Source of the DNA: Rhynochetos jubatus
Lineage: Eukaryota; Chordata; Aves; Eurypygiformes; Rhynochetidae
DNA: 64,000 bases
Assembly (NCBI GenBank): GCA_027574665.1
Contig: CM050666.1
Coordinates: forward strand, 4,588,001-4,652,000
Reading direction: 5' to 3'
The notes beneath the pieces are model-generated. The model worked only from the letters and a program-made list of their open reading frames with translations. It had not been told where the DNA came from and made no database searches. This document shows, piece by piece, positions 1 to 12,401 of this stretch (its first letter is position 1; each line of letters opens with the position of its first letter). Made by a program: the position numbers and the translations under genes.

Positions 1-3000
1 AAAGGTATAGGAGAAATCCCCTTAGCAAGGGAGCGAAAAGCCACCGAGTTTACGGGGTGTTGCAAATAATCTGAGGCAAAACAAATGTTTAAGGCTGACT
101 TGGCTGCCAATTTTGAGTGCATTGTTTTAAATCCGGAAAAACAGGCCAAGGGGCAGTTGTTAATGGGCCAGTAATTTTCTTCCTTTCTGGACACCCCAGA
201 GCAGCAAATATCAAATATTCCTTGGGAAAAAAAAAAAAAGTCAAGTGTGGGGGCCGTTTTATTTAACATATCAAAAGGCATCATTGACTCGCCCTGTAGG
301 GCGCTGCTCCTTCCAGCGAGGGCTTTTACAAGCAATAACCCGCTTGCGAAGCAGAGCAGCGAAGCCACGCAGCCAAGCTTGCGGCTTATTGTTGGTGCTG
401 ACTTTTATAAGACACTGCGGGGGCTTACAACAGGCGTGCTTTTTGTAAACTAGTCCATTAACGCAACCTGAGCTAAGCAGCGGTGGGGGACAGAGCCTCC
501 GGGGACCTTGCCGCGCCGACCCCTCTGCTTCTGTAATAAACTCAGCAGCATCCCACTTACGGCTCAGGCAGCAAAGAGCCTGTACAGAGAGGCTAATGTA
601 CTGCTGCAGGGAAGGGCAAGTATGAAAAGACCCCGACTGGGATATTTCCAGAGTGTTTGGTTGTTGCTACAGGATTACTTGGCCAAAATGTTGCTGGTCC
701 ATGTAGTTTTATTGTCAGTGGTGCATCAAGCCCTGGGAGCTTTGGATCCCTGTCAAGAAGGTTTCCCTCTGCAAGGGCTGATGTGATCCTGTGGGTAATG
801 TGGCCTGCAGCCCAGGGGAAGGGGCCGAGTGCTGGGCAATGGACCCCAACCTGCCAGGGGGACCACGAGTTACTTGTAGGTTTGTGTTCCCATCTCTTGC
901 TGGGCATGGTGGGGCTGCCGTGGCTCTGGGCACTCCGTGTAGCCACGTTTACAATTTCTTCAGCTACGGGGGCCGGAGCTTTTCCTGGAAATTACCTTAA
1001 GCAGAGACAGCGTGAATTTTGATGATAAACTGTCTCTCTCTTGGGCTGCAAGTGAAGGAAGGAGCTATTGCCTTCCAGCATCAAGTGCAGGACTCGCACT
1101 CCTCTGCGCTGTCTGCACGCAGTGGGAGCGCGGTGGCACCGGTGGCTCTGGCAGCAGCGCAGGATGGGGACAGCGATCGTCAGGATTTCTGTTGGCACGG
1201 GGGAGTCCTCTGGATGCTCAATTGAACAGCATGGGGCTAGCACAAGGATACCGTATGTTTTGGATGAAAAATTCATCCAATGCAGTCTAAAATATCCAAG
1301 CCAAAAGTCTTCCGTGGTCTTGTTTGGACCAAGGAGACTGAGTAACCCCAAAGGTCGCTGCTGTCGACATGTCTTGTAGTGGTCACTGGCTCCTGAGCTG
1401 AAGGGGAAGTAGACAGAGGGGGTGTTTCAGGTATTGTTTGAAATCGGTGCTGCAGAGCTGTCCCCCTCGCTGTGCTGGGCAGTGACAGTCCCGAGCGCAG
1501 CCCTGTCAGCGACTGTGTGGGTCAGTTCCCTGGCACAAGCTCCTCTGAAATCCTGTCACCCTTGGGTGTTTCTGTTGGTGTTGGTACAGTCTCCACCTGG
1601 GCTCCTGCTTCTGGGTGGGGAGGGTTCTTTGGGGAGCAGGAGGGGGACTGGCTTTCCTTGGGGGTTCACAGAAAAGGGGCTGTGCACGCTGTCTGGGCAG
1701 GACCACAGCCAGCAGCATGAGGCTGCTCTGTGGCCAGTCTCTACAGACCCAGGTGGCACATGCTGGGGACACAGGCTGAGAGATGTCCTAAGCCAAGAGG
1801 GCAGCCAGCCCATCATGCTCAGCAGCTACCCGCAAGCTTGTGCTCCCAGAACTTCTCGAATCTTTGAGCTCGCTGTTGGTCTCGATGGGTTTTGTCAGGG
1901 TGTTCTCCAACCGGATTACAGGTTGAAAGGGAAAAAAAATCTCCTGTTTGCAATCTGCCTCCCAGGCAGCACCTTCAGGTCCTTTCCTTGCACTGTGAGA
2001 GAGGACTGCAGGTGCCCCATCTGCTCTCCCTGCCCTGGAGTCTGGCTTCCCATGCCACTGCTGGGTGTGGATGAACAGTGGGAGCAGCTCTGGGTGAAAA
2101 TATGACAGTGAAAGCCTGAGGGGCAGTTGGGCTCCACGTTTCAATGCTGAGCTGTGAAGCTGGGCTCGGTGGTTGTGAGGTGGGAAATAACCACCTGACA
2201 TCCCTGCCCCATCTGCTTTCCCCTGCCCGTCCGTTTTTGCTACGGACAAAGGGGAGAAGAAGGGATTAAGCACTCGCTTTTCACAGCAGCCAGGAGAAGC
2301 TGTTGATGGGCAAAGCCCCTGTGACCGCAGCCCCCAGCTGCCCTGGCTGCATGCAGGGGGCACAGGCACCTGCTGCCTTAGACTCTTTCTGCATCTGCGG
2401 GTGTTTGCTCAAGAAAAAGCCACCCAGAGCACTTAAACAAGGTCTCTTCCCCTGGCTCCAGTCCTTCCCGTAACAGGCATTGGGATGGAAAGCCTAGGGA
2501 ACCCAGCCTGCTGCATGCAGGGCTCAGGGATCACCCAGCTGTGGCAAAGCTCATGGTGGACTTAAACCAGGAAGGGGAAAAAAGAAACAACCCCCTAATT
2601 CTGACATTAAATTTGGCCTTGCTGAACACCACTGGAGCCCTTTGTCTGCAACAGCTGCCCTTGGTCTGCAGCCACTATCCCTTGCTGTGGTTTGGGCAGA
2701 GCTTCGTGCCGGCTGAGGAGGCTGTGGGCAGCGAGGGAAGACCTTTCCGGAGTGGTTGTAGTGTTTTGCTTTGAGCTTGAGGCTTTTACCTCTTGGCAGT
2801 TCTTCTGCTCCCTGCCAGGGCCGGGGGAGGGAGAGGGGTCACCATAGGAAACGCTCGAGGCTTGCTGCAGGTCTGTGTGCTGGCACTGAGCTTGGCACCG
2901 CGGTTTCTGCTAATATTTGGGGTGGGTGGGAATACAGATGTGGGAATGTTGTGGGAGCACCAAGCTCTCTCTCGTACTGCTTTGGAAAACTGAACTTCCC

Positions 3001-3539
3001 CCCAGGTCAAAACTGCCCACCTTTCTTTGCATTCGCGGAACCATCCTGCCGTTCACCTGCTTTGCAGAAATCCTTTCTTTTAATTTTCTTTTATCTCTGA
3101 TTTGGAGGGTTTTGTTCCAATTGAATTAATTAGTTTAAGGCAAAATATCTTGCTGAGTCCATTTGTAAAGAAATTTCCAACGTATTTACTCGCAAAACCA
3201 GGGTGTTCTGTTCTGTACCGGGGTGATACTACTCAACCCCCCTCTGCACTCATTTCGGCACTCCTGAGCCAGAAAACGTATCATTATTAGTTTGAAAGTG
3301 ATCTATTCTACTCTCTTGTGATTTAAGAGTCTAGGCTGCAGGCCTCTGGCTGGATGAAAGCTTTAAGGACAAACGATTCCAGCCCATGTTGGGGTTCAGG
3401 ACCGGGACTGTGAGGGCTGAGCATCTGCAGCATCCCATGGTCCAGCACCTGTCACTGGCTGGGGGATGCTGCAGCCAGGGGGTTTCCATGGAAACGGAAA
3501 GATGCTGAGTCTGCGATGCGGTTTGGTCCCCACCGATGT
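1..3539. other. Intergenic DNA upstream of RBM19, no gene seen
   Basis: I see no exon with a recognisable protein and no RNA gene here. The open frames are short, overlap on both strands and have low-complexity, repeat-like composition. Two parts are more AT-rich than the rest and may be conserved non-coding DNA: roughly 60-260, and 3060-3345, which contains a TAATTA-type homeodomain core near 3124-3132. The remainder is GC-rich filler with scattered short G runs. Confidence 0.6.
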
Positions 3540-3900
3540 TGCAGGGGCTGAGGTGGCGAGCCCGGAGCACCCCGGGGGAAGGGCTGGGGGACCCGCGGGA
3601 CAGGCTGTCCCAGCCCCGCTCGGAACAGCAGCTCTGCGGGGGCTTTCGGGGGGCTTCGGGCGAAGGGCGTGAGTGACATCTTGTGGCGACGGCCCCTCGC
3701 CGGGGCTGTGCAGGGCTCTGCAGCGGCTGCTCGGTCGTTCCGGCTCAAACCCAGGCGCCCGGAGTGGGGAGAGCCCGCCCGGTCCCCCGCCCTGCAGCCT
3801 GGCCCGGGGGCTCCGCCGCTGGCTCCTGTCCGAAGCGCACCGCTCGGGGGGGGGCCCGGGCGGGAGGATGGAGCCGATGGTGAGGCAGTCCCGCTGGCTG
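3540..3900. promoter_or_regulatory. Orphan CpG-rich patch (possible CpG island)
   Basis: This stretch is dense in CpG and GC-rich in contrast to both flanks, resembling a small CpG island. It lies about 14 kb upstream of the RBM19 promoter and no gene is seen beside it. CpG islands in vertebrates usually mark promoters, so it could be the start of an unrecognised non-coding transcript or a polycomb-type element near developmental genes. GC-rich filler by chance is the alternative. Confidence 0.4.
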
Positions 3901-4052
3901 ACGGGAGGGGTGAAATCCCTTTCCTCCTCCCTTTTGCCAATCAGCATCTCTGCCAGCCAGTGAAAAATTCCGCCACCCTGATGAACTAAACATCCATGGT
4001 TTAGTCCACCCTGGTGCTCTGCAGCGAGACCTTGTCCTATCCGGTGGACGAA

Positions 4053-4085
4053 ATATCAGGAAGAAGTCTTGCATATCAGGAAGAA
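4053..4085. repeat. Short 20-bp period duplication
   Basis: The 13-mer ATATCAGGAAGAA occurs at 4053-4065 and again at 4073-4085, exactly 20 bases apart. The second copy runs into the CR1 sequence that follows. It is probably a small slippage duplication at the edge of the CR1 copy. Confidence 0.55.
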
Positions 4086-4288
4086 ATTTGTCCAGGACAG
4101 GGTGGGGGGCACTGGGACAGGTTGCCCAGAGAAGCTGTGGGTGCCCCATCCCTGGGAGTGTCCAAGGCCAGGCTGGATGAGGCTGGGAGCACCCTGGGCT
4201 AGTGGAGGGTGTCCCTGCCCATGGCAGGGGGTTGGAACTGGATGGTCTTCAAGGTCCCTTCCAACCCAAACCGTTCCATGAGTCCATG
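4071..4288 (+). mobile_element. CR1 LINE 3' end, + orientation
   Basis: The sequence follows the avian CR1 3' end: the phrase for accepting a small 'prize' of grouped motifs is clear, with GTTGCCCAGAGAAGCTGTGG, then GGCCAGGCTGGATGAGG, then a GGGTGTCCCTGCCCATGGCA block, and finally a CCCTTCCAACCCAAACC block ending in degenerate 8-bp repeats. It is 5' truncated, as most CR1 copies are, so it carries no intact reverse transcriptase. Confidence 0.92.
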
Positions 4289-7200
4289 AAAGAAAACCCA
4301 GTGGAGGGTCTGCAATCAAATGTGAGCTCACCGCATGAGATGCCATGGAAGCCAGAGATATCAGCAGGTTCGAAAAGGGCTGGAAACCTTCAGAAAGAAG
4401 AGGGCTGCCTGTCAGGGGATGATAAACTCCATGGTGTGGTCTAGGATGTCCCTGGACCACTGACCACCGACCACCAGCAGCTGAGACAGGAGTGACTCCA
4501 TTGCATATGTTGCTTCCTTGCCTGAGTGTCCGATGCTGGCTGGTGTGAGGAGGAGGATGCTGAGCCAGATGGGTGTCTGGACTGGCCTCTTGTTGCTGTT
4601 TTTTATGGACTTTGTATCTCTTGAGAACCTGTTTCAGTCCCAGATGTTGAGATATAACATCAGGGCAGAGGTCTGAAAATTCATCACTCCCAAAACTGCA
4701 GCCAGTGCTTGTCCTTGTGCTCTGGCCTGTGGAGGAGGACCTAGCACCCTACTTTCCTGGATGATGGGGAGGGGTTAAGTGTCTGAAGCTTCAGGGCTTT
4801 GCTGTTGCTGCTTATTCTGTGGAGCAAAACGTTAACCCCTGGGCAAGGGTGGTAGTTGGGACTGTGCTGCTGGTGAGCAGCTCGGGGATTTTCTCATTGC
4901 CCTTGAGTGTGGTTTGTCCCCTGGCTCCCATCACCCTCCTGATGCTGTCCCTGTCCCCAGAAGTGACAGGGACCTGCCTCCTCTGAGCTGCTGTGGGAGA
5001 AGCCTTGACCTTTGCAGACAGCAATGCCCAGCACGTCCTTGGTGCGGAGCAGCTCCAGCAGCAAGCAAGGAATAAAGTGACCCTGGGGGTTTTGGTACCT
5101 GTAGGTCCCTGGGCACCGCTCTGTGGCTCTGACATCCCTTCCCTGACATTAGCAGCATGAAGCAGGGGTCATCTCCCACTTGATGTGTATTTTTGGTGGT
5201 GCAAGGTCCCTGATTTGAATCCCCATGGCTTTTTCGGGTAGGACCTTCTTGGTTCACACAGCTTGGAGTGGAAGCAGAGCTCAGGGTGCAGCTGGGATTT
5301 TGTATATGATGGGGGGGGCTGTAGGTACTTCAGTGCTGTAATTAGTCAAGTGGATTTTGTAGTGCTGTAAGGAAGGAGACATGGGGTGAACCCCTATTTT
5401 GGGGGTTGTGGCTCTCTTCTCCTCCCCTATGGACCTGTGTGGGGGCAGGTATTTCCCATAGTGACTTTTGAGAGCCCCTCTTTGGGCGGCTGAGTTGATG
5501 GAGGGTTAATGAGTCGAGAAGGCCTCCCAGATGGAAGGGTTTAACTCTACCCTGCCTCAGCCACCATTTTTCTGGTTGGGTGGGCAGGAGGCTTAAAATG
5601 CCACTTTGGCTGGCAGAAAGATGGGGGCCAGGGGAAGGGCGAAGAAAAAAGCTTTTACTTCCAAAAATAACTCTGGAACAAAGTGAAGAGGTCGGAGGGC
5701 AAGCAAGGAAATGGAGAAGTACCTTCCCCAGGGGCCAGCACTGAAGTTTTCATTCTCTGAGTACCCAAGGAAGGAAAACTTGGCCATATGAAAGACCATC
5801 CCTCCCTGCCAGGGCTAAAACCAGTCTCATTGCCTGGGTCTCCAGGTTTTGCAGGGTGATGCTGTGGCTGCTCCCCAACTCCAGGACCCCCATGGCTGGG
5901 GGGGAGTGGCACAGGGCAGGAGGGAGATGGTCCACTGGTCCCTTAAACATGCGTGTGCTGGCCTGTGCCTGGGTGCAGGGCTGTGTGTCCCAGGGACAGG
6001 ATGGGGTCGGGAAGAAGGTGGAAAAGCTTGTGGTGCTTCACCAGGCTCTGCCCACATTGGGAAAGGGGGGGGAACATCAGCAGGGAGAGAGAAGGGATTG
6101 GTTTCTGTGCATGAGCCCAAGCAGTGGCATGAGGACATCCGATTGGGCATTGTCCCTTAGCTGGGAGCAGGATCTGACTCGGACAGAGCGAGGTGCTGGG
6201 GCTATGTCTCTGGCCATGGAAGCAGTACAGGTGGTGGAAGGAAGAGCTTGCTACTTCTTGGCTTTATTTCTTTTTCCCCACCTGATCTAAACAGCTGTTT
6301 CCTGCCCTTACACTGAGCTGGGGGTTTCTTGAAGAAGCTGCTCCCTCCAGCTCGGTGCTGAGCTGGTCCAGCAGTCCCTGAGCCATGAGACCCAGGAGCT
6401 GGCACAGCCCTTGAGCACCCAGACACAGGAAAATCCTGTACAAAGGGGGGGGGGAAATCAGAATACCACCCCCAAGGGTGTCTCCTGGCCAAGAGCAGGC
6501 CATCCTGTGGCATCCCCCCAGGGCACTGTGGCCTCACTGCCCAAGGCAAGACAAGGACAGGGGCTGGCCCTGCTCCCCACCCTGGTGCCCATCCCTGGGC
6601 TCACCCCTGCCCCAAGTGGGTCTCAGTGCCTGGAGCTGCAAAAGCCACCTCCTGTACATCACATCCCCCTCAAAAAAGGGATTTACAGAAGAGGAGGATG
6701 CAGAGGGTATTTCCCGGAGTGAGTGTTGGGTGGGCATTTTATCACTGGTGGTGGCCAGTGTGCCAGGAAATACTGTTATTTCTTCCCTTCCCAGAGCTGG
6801 GAGATGATAAACACTGGGGTTTGCCTCCATTCAGCTGTGATCCATCAAAGGGCTGGGGGGGACCGCACCAGAGGGCAGGTGAAGGGAGGTCAGTGATTGT
6901 GTAAACAGGCACTTTAGAGTTCACCCCGAGCTGGTATTACTGTAATTCATTAGAGGTGTCAGCCCTCTTTGTAGTTCCTTGCTTGGAGAGACCCTTGCCT
7001 GGCAAATTCTAACATCCAGCCTTGCCAGCAGAAAAATAAACTGCACAAGACGCCTTTGCAGGAGGCAAAGTTGTAGCCATCACGCTGCAAAAAGTGAGAT
7101 TTGGCATTTCTGCGTGGTTTCAGGCTGGGCTCTGTTGCCCTAATGACGCTCCTGCTCCCCTGGGGCACTTGGTGTTGGAGAAGTCCTACTCGCTCCGGTC

Positions 7201-8804
7201 AAACTGATGGAAAGGGAGATGCCACGGGGTGCCCAACCACCACGATCAGGCAGAGCACACCCACTGCTGAAACTACAACATTTCCTTAGGCAAAAATGCG
7301 TGAGGGTACTGAACACACTGTGCTTTCCCACAGCCAGGATGCAGATTTGCTTTGGGGAACCCCTAAACCCCTTCTAGGCAGGAAGCTGAGGAGTGTGGGA
7401 GCCTCTCCCTGCACACTGGGACCTGTGGGCTGATACACCTGTGTGGAGCATCCTCCAGCTCGGATCCAACTGCTTGCACCAAACCTTCCCCAAGTAGGTA
7501 TCTGTTCTGACCAGGGTGGTGTGAGGTTCGAGGAGCCTGCGCCCTCCTCCACAGCCCTCTTGGCTGCTGTGCTCGGTACCACTTGTCAGCACCTGGGGAT
7601 GGAGCGTGCCTTTGTAGGGAGGAGGAGGGCTGCAGCGCTCTCCCACATCGGAACAGCTTGTTCCCGTCCCCTCACCGGCTTGCTCTGCTGCAACACTTCA
7701 CCCGACTTAAAAGGGCATTAAAATTCCCCCTCCCAGAGGCGGGGAAGCCCGGCACGGTATATAAACTGCTGGAGGTGTCCGGTGAGCGGTTCATGCGGTG
7801 GTGTACGGGGCAGTAAACATTGTGGAGGGTGAAGTGCGGTGGAGGGCAGCCCTGGGGCTGCAGCAGCTTGGATGGGTGCTCTGGAATGGTGGTGATGCTG
7901 GAGCTGCAGGGAAAGGAGGGAGTGATGTGGTGTTTCGCTCTGCCCCGAGGGTTTTAACACCTCCCATGCAGGTTGAAACTGCTCCTTCCAACTAAAATAT
8001 CCCTGCAGGTGTGCGTGGTGAGGCAGAGGAAGGGACCTTGCAGATGGTCCTGCAATGGCTTCTGCGTGTTGCCATACCCAGGAGATGCAGCACGCTCTCC
8101 CAAGAGGAGTGATGGCCTCAGCTATGTGTTGGCAGGAGATGAGCTGAAGATTGTGGGTCCTCTGCAGGCAGGGCTGTACCTTGCTGCGCTCCCTCGCTTG
8201 GTGGGGCTGCTCGGGGTGACCCTGTGTCGGATCACAGCATCCTGGCCAGGTTGAAGGTGGTTTCCCTTTGCGAGGGGCACTGTTCCCAGTGACGTAACAA
8301 GGAAATAAATGCAGAGGATTCAAGTCTGCCTCCAGATCCAGGAGCCAGTGAAGCCCCCTAAAGAATTGGGCTGGTTCGTCATCAGCCTGTAGATGACATG
8401 AAAGCTTCTGGCCTTCTCAGCATCAAAGGCTGGGGACCAGCTTTCCTGTTGGTAAGGAAGGGTCATGACAGAGCGGTTGGGGTGTTACCAAAGGTGTAAA
8501 TGGGAGTGAAATCCCTGGCAAAAGTGGGAGATCTCACATCTCTACAAAGCTCAACATGTCTGAAGCTGCAGCAGAGGAGCTGGTGTGGGGAGACAAACTA
8601 ATGGTTTTGAGTGTGCAATGCACCCTAAATGTTTTTATATTCAGCGTGGAAATCTTCTCATAGGAATTCCTAATTCTCTTTTATTTAATGCTTCAGATTT
8701 GCATACTTTTGGGCCAGGCTGTGATGCACTAACAAAGGCTCCTCCTCCCTTGGCACACCTCCTGTGCAAGTCCTGTTTGCTCCCACCAAACTGGTGTTGT
8801 GGGG
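4289..8804. other. Intergenic DNA, no gene seen
   Basis: No convincing exon was found on either strand. The most AT-rich part is about 6890-7130, which contains a forkhead-like TGTAAACA at 6900-6907 and could be a conserved non-coding element. A GC-box plus TATA-box pair at 7736-7765 is listed separately. Around 8590-8710 there is a further AT-rich stretch. The rest is unremarkable GC-rich sequence. Confidence 0.6.
7736..7790 (+). promoter_or_regulatory. Candidate TATA-type core promoter
   Basis: A GC-box-like GAGGCGGGG at about 7736-7744 lies just upstream of TATATAAA (7758-7765). This is the order and spacing of a TATA core promoter firing rightward with a start near 7790. No open gene follows that I recognise, so it could serve a non-coding RNA or be a chance match. 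The motifs are seen; the promoter function is inferred. Confidence 0.25.
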
Positions 8805-8868
8805 CCTGCCCACCGTGGATCCTGCCCACCGTGGATCCTGCCCACCGTGGATCCTGCCCACCCTGGTC
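8805..8868. repeat. 16-bp minisatellite, four units
   Basis: The unit CCTGCCCACCGTGGAT is repeated head to tail at 8805-8820, 8821-8836 and 8837-8852, with a fourth, diverged copy at 8853-8868. The first three units are identical. There are no unique spacers, so this is a tandem repeat and not a CRISPR array. Confidence 0.95.
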
Positions 8869-8995
8869 TGGCCAAAGAGGGCAGAGCTCACCCCTGCTGA
8901 AATTACAGGATCTGCTTAGAAAAAATGCCTGAGGGCATTGAATGCACTTTGGGTTTTGTGAAGATGTTTGACTCTGCCACAAGCCTAGGGGAAGA

Positions 8996-9248
8996 GGAAA
9001 CAGCCTCAAGTTGTGCCAGGGGAGGTTTAGGTTGGATATTAGGAAAAATTTCTTCCCAGAAAGGGCTGTCAGGCATTGGAACGGGCTGTCCAGGGAGGTG
9101 GGGGAGTCACCATCCCTGGGGGTATGTGAGAGAGGTGTGGATGAGGTGCTGAGGGACATGGTTAGTGGTGGGCTGGGCAGTGCTGGGTTAATGGTTGGAC
9201 TTGATCTTAAATGTCTGTTCCAGCCCAAACGGTTCTGTGGTTCTGTTG
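8996..9248 (+). mobile_element. CR1 LINE 3' end, + orientation, second subfamily
   Basis: The copy begins with a GTGCCAGGGGAGGTTTAGGT block and the TTGGATATTAGGAAAAATTT block, both typical of CR1, and ends with CAGCCCAAACGGTTCTGTGG followed by short TTCTG-type tail repeats. The middle differs from the other copies in the window, with GTGGATGAGGTGCTGAGGGA rather than the usual GGCCAGGCTGGATGAGG. That points to a different CR1 subfamily. It is 5' truncated. Confidence 0.9.
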
Positions 9249-10682
9249 AGAAGCCAGTGGTTCCGTGTGTCTCGCCCAGGCTGCTGCAGCGAGGCTGACT
9301 CCCTGGGGAAGGGACGTGCGCCTCGGATGGGGTGGGAGGAAGAAATGACCCCAGGATGCAGCAGAGCTGCCATCGGTCGTGGTCTTTGCATCGAGCTCCG
9401 ATGCTCTGCTCGGTGAGGAGGGTGGGCGGTGGGGCCGGGGCGGCCTGCGGCACAGCACCTTGGTTGGCCTGTAATGCTACAAATGCTTATTAACGCAGGT
9501 GGCAATTTCCATTTCTCCCTTATCTGGCTCCTCAGTGCCACAACCTCATCTAATGCCATCTCTCCGCTTGCTGGACTCATTTCTGCAGTATCGGAGTGCT
9601 GCGTTCCCAAATAAATCCAACCTCTCCTGCCCTGTCGCGGGTGGGGGTGTGCTGGCGGGGGAAACACGTCTGCGATAGACCCGCTTCTGATGCCTTCACG
9701 CTGGAACAAGAAAACAAGTGTCGGCTCCCAGCTCTGTAGTTGCTAATAAACCATCTGGCATTGCTTATTTTAATTGCATTGTGCTCCGATGGAGGGGCGG
9801 CGAGGAGAGGGGGTGCCCTACATTCTTGCACGCGGCATTTCGTCAGGGATAATTGTGCTGCGCGAGCGGCAGGATCCCAGCACCCGGGCCTTTGATTCCT
9901 GGCCAAAGGAGGCAGGTGCTTTCAATATTCACCCTGCTAAGCCTCTCTGATAGGGAAAAGCGTTTGCAAGACGCATATGGTGGGGGAGGGGCTGAGGAGG
10001 GAGTTCAGCCTGTGTGGGTAGCAAGTCCTTGGTGCGGGCTGCCCCGTGGCCTCGTGCTGCAGCCAGCCCTCATCACATCTTGCCCTTCCCGTGCTGCCTG
10101 TTGATGTGTTTGCTGTGTGCGGCTCTCCCGAGGTGTCAGCAGTGGCCTGTCACCCCATGCTACCTACGAGCAGCTCAAGTGGTGCCCGATGCTTTCCCCT
10201 CCCTCCCCATAGTCGCCTGCCCCTTGCTGCTGCCTCTCTGCTCTCCTGAACCCTCCCTCCATCCATGCTCAGATGCTGGCTCCTGTTGGCCTATTCGGGA
10301 TGGGATGGAGCAGCTGCAACCCTGTGCTGAGGGTTGTTTCTGCAGCTCGGGAATCCTCCGGCCACCTCTATAATCCCCACAAAAGTGGGCATCTTGGCAT
10401 GGTCCTTGGGTTGCTCCTAGTGCTGGAGTGAAAATAGGCCAGCCATGGCAAGGGGAGGCTGTGGCTCCATTCCTGGGGGCTTCCCCCTCCCTCTGCCTCA
10501 GTTTCCCTTTGTGCTTTTTGGTTTTCATCCTCAGGTTCCGAGTGCTGAGGTGAAGGACTCTGTCCAGGCATGGCTGTAGGTGGAGGCTGCTGGTCTTTGC
10601 TTTGTTACCAGGTGGGAGAAAAGCTCTATGTGGCCCGTGGGATATTTTGGCAGGTAAATTCTCTGGGCTGGGGCTTGTATGA

Positions 10683-10727
10683 TGTGGCTATGCCCGTGGG
10701 GACGTGGCTATGCCCGTGGGGACGTGG
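10683..10727. repeat. 20-bp tandem repeat, two units and a partial third
   Basis: The unit TGTGGCTATGCCCGTGGGGA at 10683-10702 is followed directly by a copy at 10703-10722 that differs only at the first base, and then by the start of a third copy. It is a small local tandem duplication. Confidence 0.9.
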
Positions 10728-12401
10728 CACTGCTGATTAGGCCACCCCTCCTGCTTTACTTCCCCTTGCTGGGATCCCATTTTTCTTGCAAACCTTTCCC
10801 AGGGATTTTCAGCTTCAATCACTCCCCGGGGACACTCAGCACCCCCCAGCCCCGCATCGTGCTGGCACCAGCAGGGAGAATAAAACGGGGTCTGGCACAG
10901 GGTGTTGCAGGGAGCACGGCACCTGCTTGTACCATCAGGGCAAACCCTGGCTGCTGCCCACCCTGGTCCGTGGTGGGACATCTCGGATATCCCCGCTTGC
11001 CATGGCAGCCCCTCAGCGTGTCTTGCTGCAGAGATGGTCAGCAGCATCGCAGCACAGAGCATCACCGTGCCAGGAGTCAGCTGGGAGCGTAATCCTTGAG
11101 CTGCTGGCCTGTTCCAGCTGCTCTTTGCCTCCAGAATCCTCTCCCCGGGCTTCCTCTGTGCTGGCCCCACCAGCTCTGAAGCCTTCCATCCATGAAAAAA
11201 GGCTCATCCCTGCCAGATCCCCCAGACATTTTCATGTCTTTATTTTCCCAGGGTTTGCTGATAAATCCCGTCTCCATAACCCCGGCCTTGATCGACTCAT
11301 TATCAGGCAACGCGCGGCGAGGAAGCGACCTGTGACCCTGCCTGGGGAGATGGGGTGACCCTGCGGGAATAACCCTTATCGGACCTTTTTAAAAGCTTCC
11401 CTTTTCACCGTGACAGAGGAGCCTTGGCCCAGCCAAGCAATACCTAAATAGCGATGGAGTGGGGGGGTGAGGACAAGGGAGTGTGGGAAGCAGTGGACGC
11501 GTGGGGTGGGATTATTTCTGCTGGCAGAGTGTGAGGGCGTTTGCTGAGGTTGGGAGGAGCCTCTGCCTGGATGGGAACGTCAACCTGCCTCCCATGGGAA
11601 GTGCTGAGCATCGTAGTGGAGCGGGGCTGGCTGCAGCTCAGGGGGGCTCGGCTTGCCCTCACCCAACACCTTGCCTGAGTCCACCTGCTCCTCGCAGATG
11701 GACTTCCCGGCTTCCCACCCAGATTATCAGAAAAAAGTCCACCAGGAGATAAGAGCATCCATGGGGGAAGGTGACACTGGACAGGCTCAGCGTTGGGGCC
11801 AAGCCCACAAATCAGGCTGTCCTGCGTGCTGCCTCCCATGGCCTGGGGTGGAGGGGAGGCTGCGAGCCGTGTCCTTGCTGCCTCCAAACCCCGGGTGTCT
11901 CTCAGGAGGGGGCTAATTTGTCTTCCCTTTTCCTCCCAGCTGTTTTTACAGCAAGCAACCTTTCAACCCTTGCCTCATCCTTACAGGAGGTGATAAAAGT
12001 GTTGGGACATCACTGACTCGCTTTCCCTCTAGCATCCCCTCCAAGGGGGAGGTGCAGGAGCAGCAGGGTTTGGGGCCTGGCAGAGATGCTGGCAGGGCAG
12101 GCAGGAGCACTCAGCATGGGGGAGCTGGGATGAAGCCACGGAGGGCAAAGGAAGAGGTGGGAATCCCATTCATAGCTTGCCATGTTGCAGAGAGGGTAAT
12201 GCCTTGCTCGGGACAAGGAGCCCCGTCAGGCAGATGGGAATGATTCTCCTGCCCCTCACCCTGTGTCAGGGCATCATTGCCCCCTTCCATGGGCTGAGGG
12301 CTGGCTTGCCTACTTAGGTCGCTGATCCGACCCCCCAGCTCCCTGGCAGGGATTAGCAGGGATGGGTGTTTGCCAAGTCCCGGCTGTCACCGTGTTCCCA
12401 C

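Noticed and set aside
8805..8868. CRISPR-like regular repeat
   Set aside because: The units are directly adjacent without spacers and the genome is a vertebrate. It is a minisatellite.
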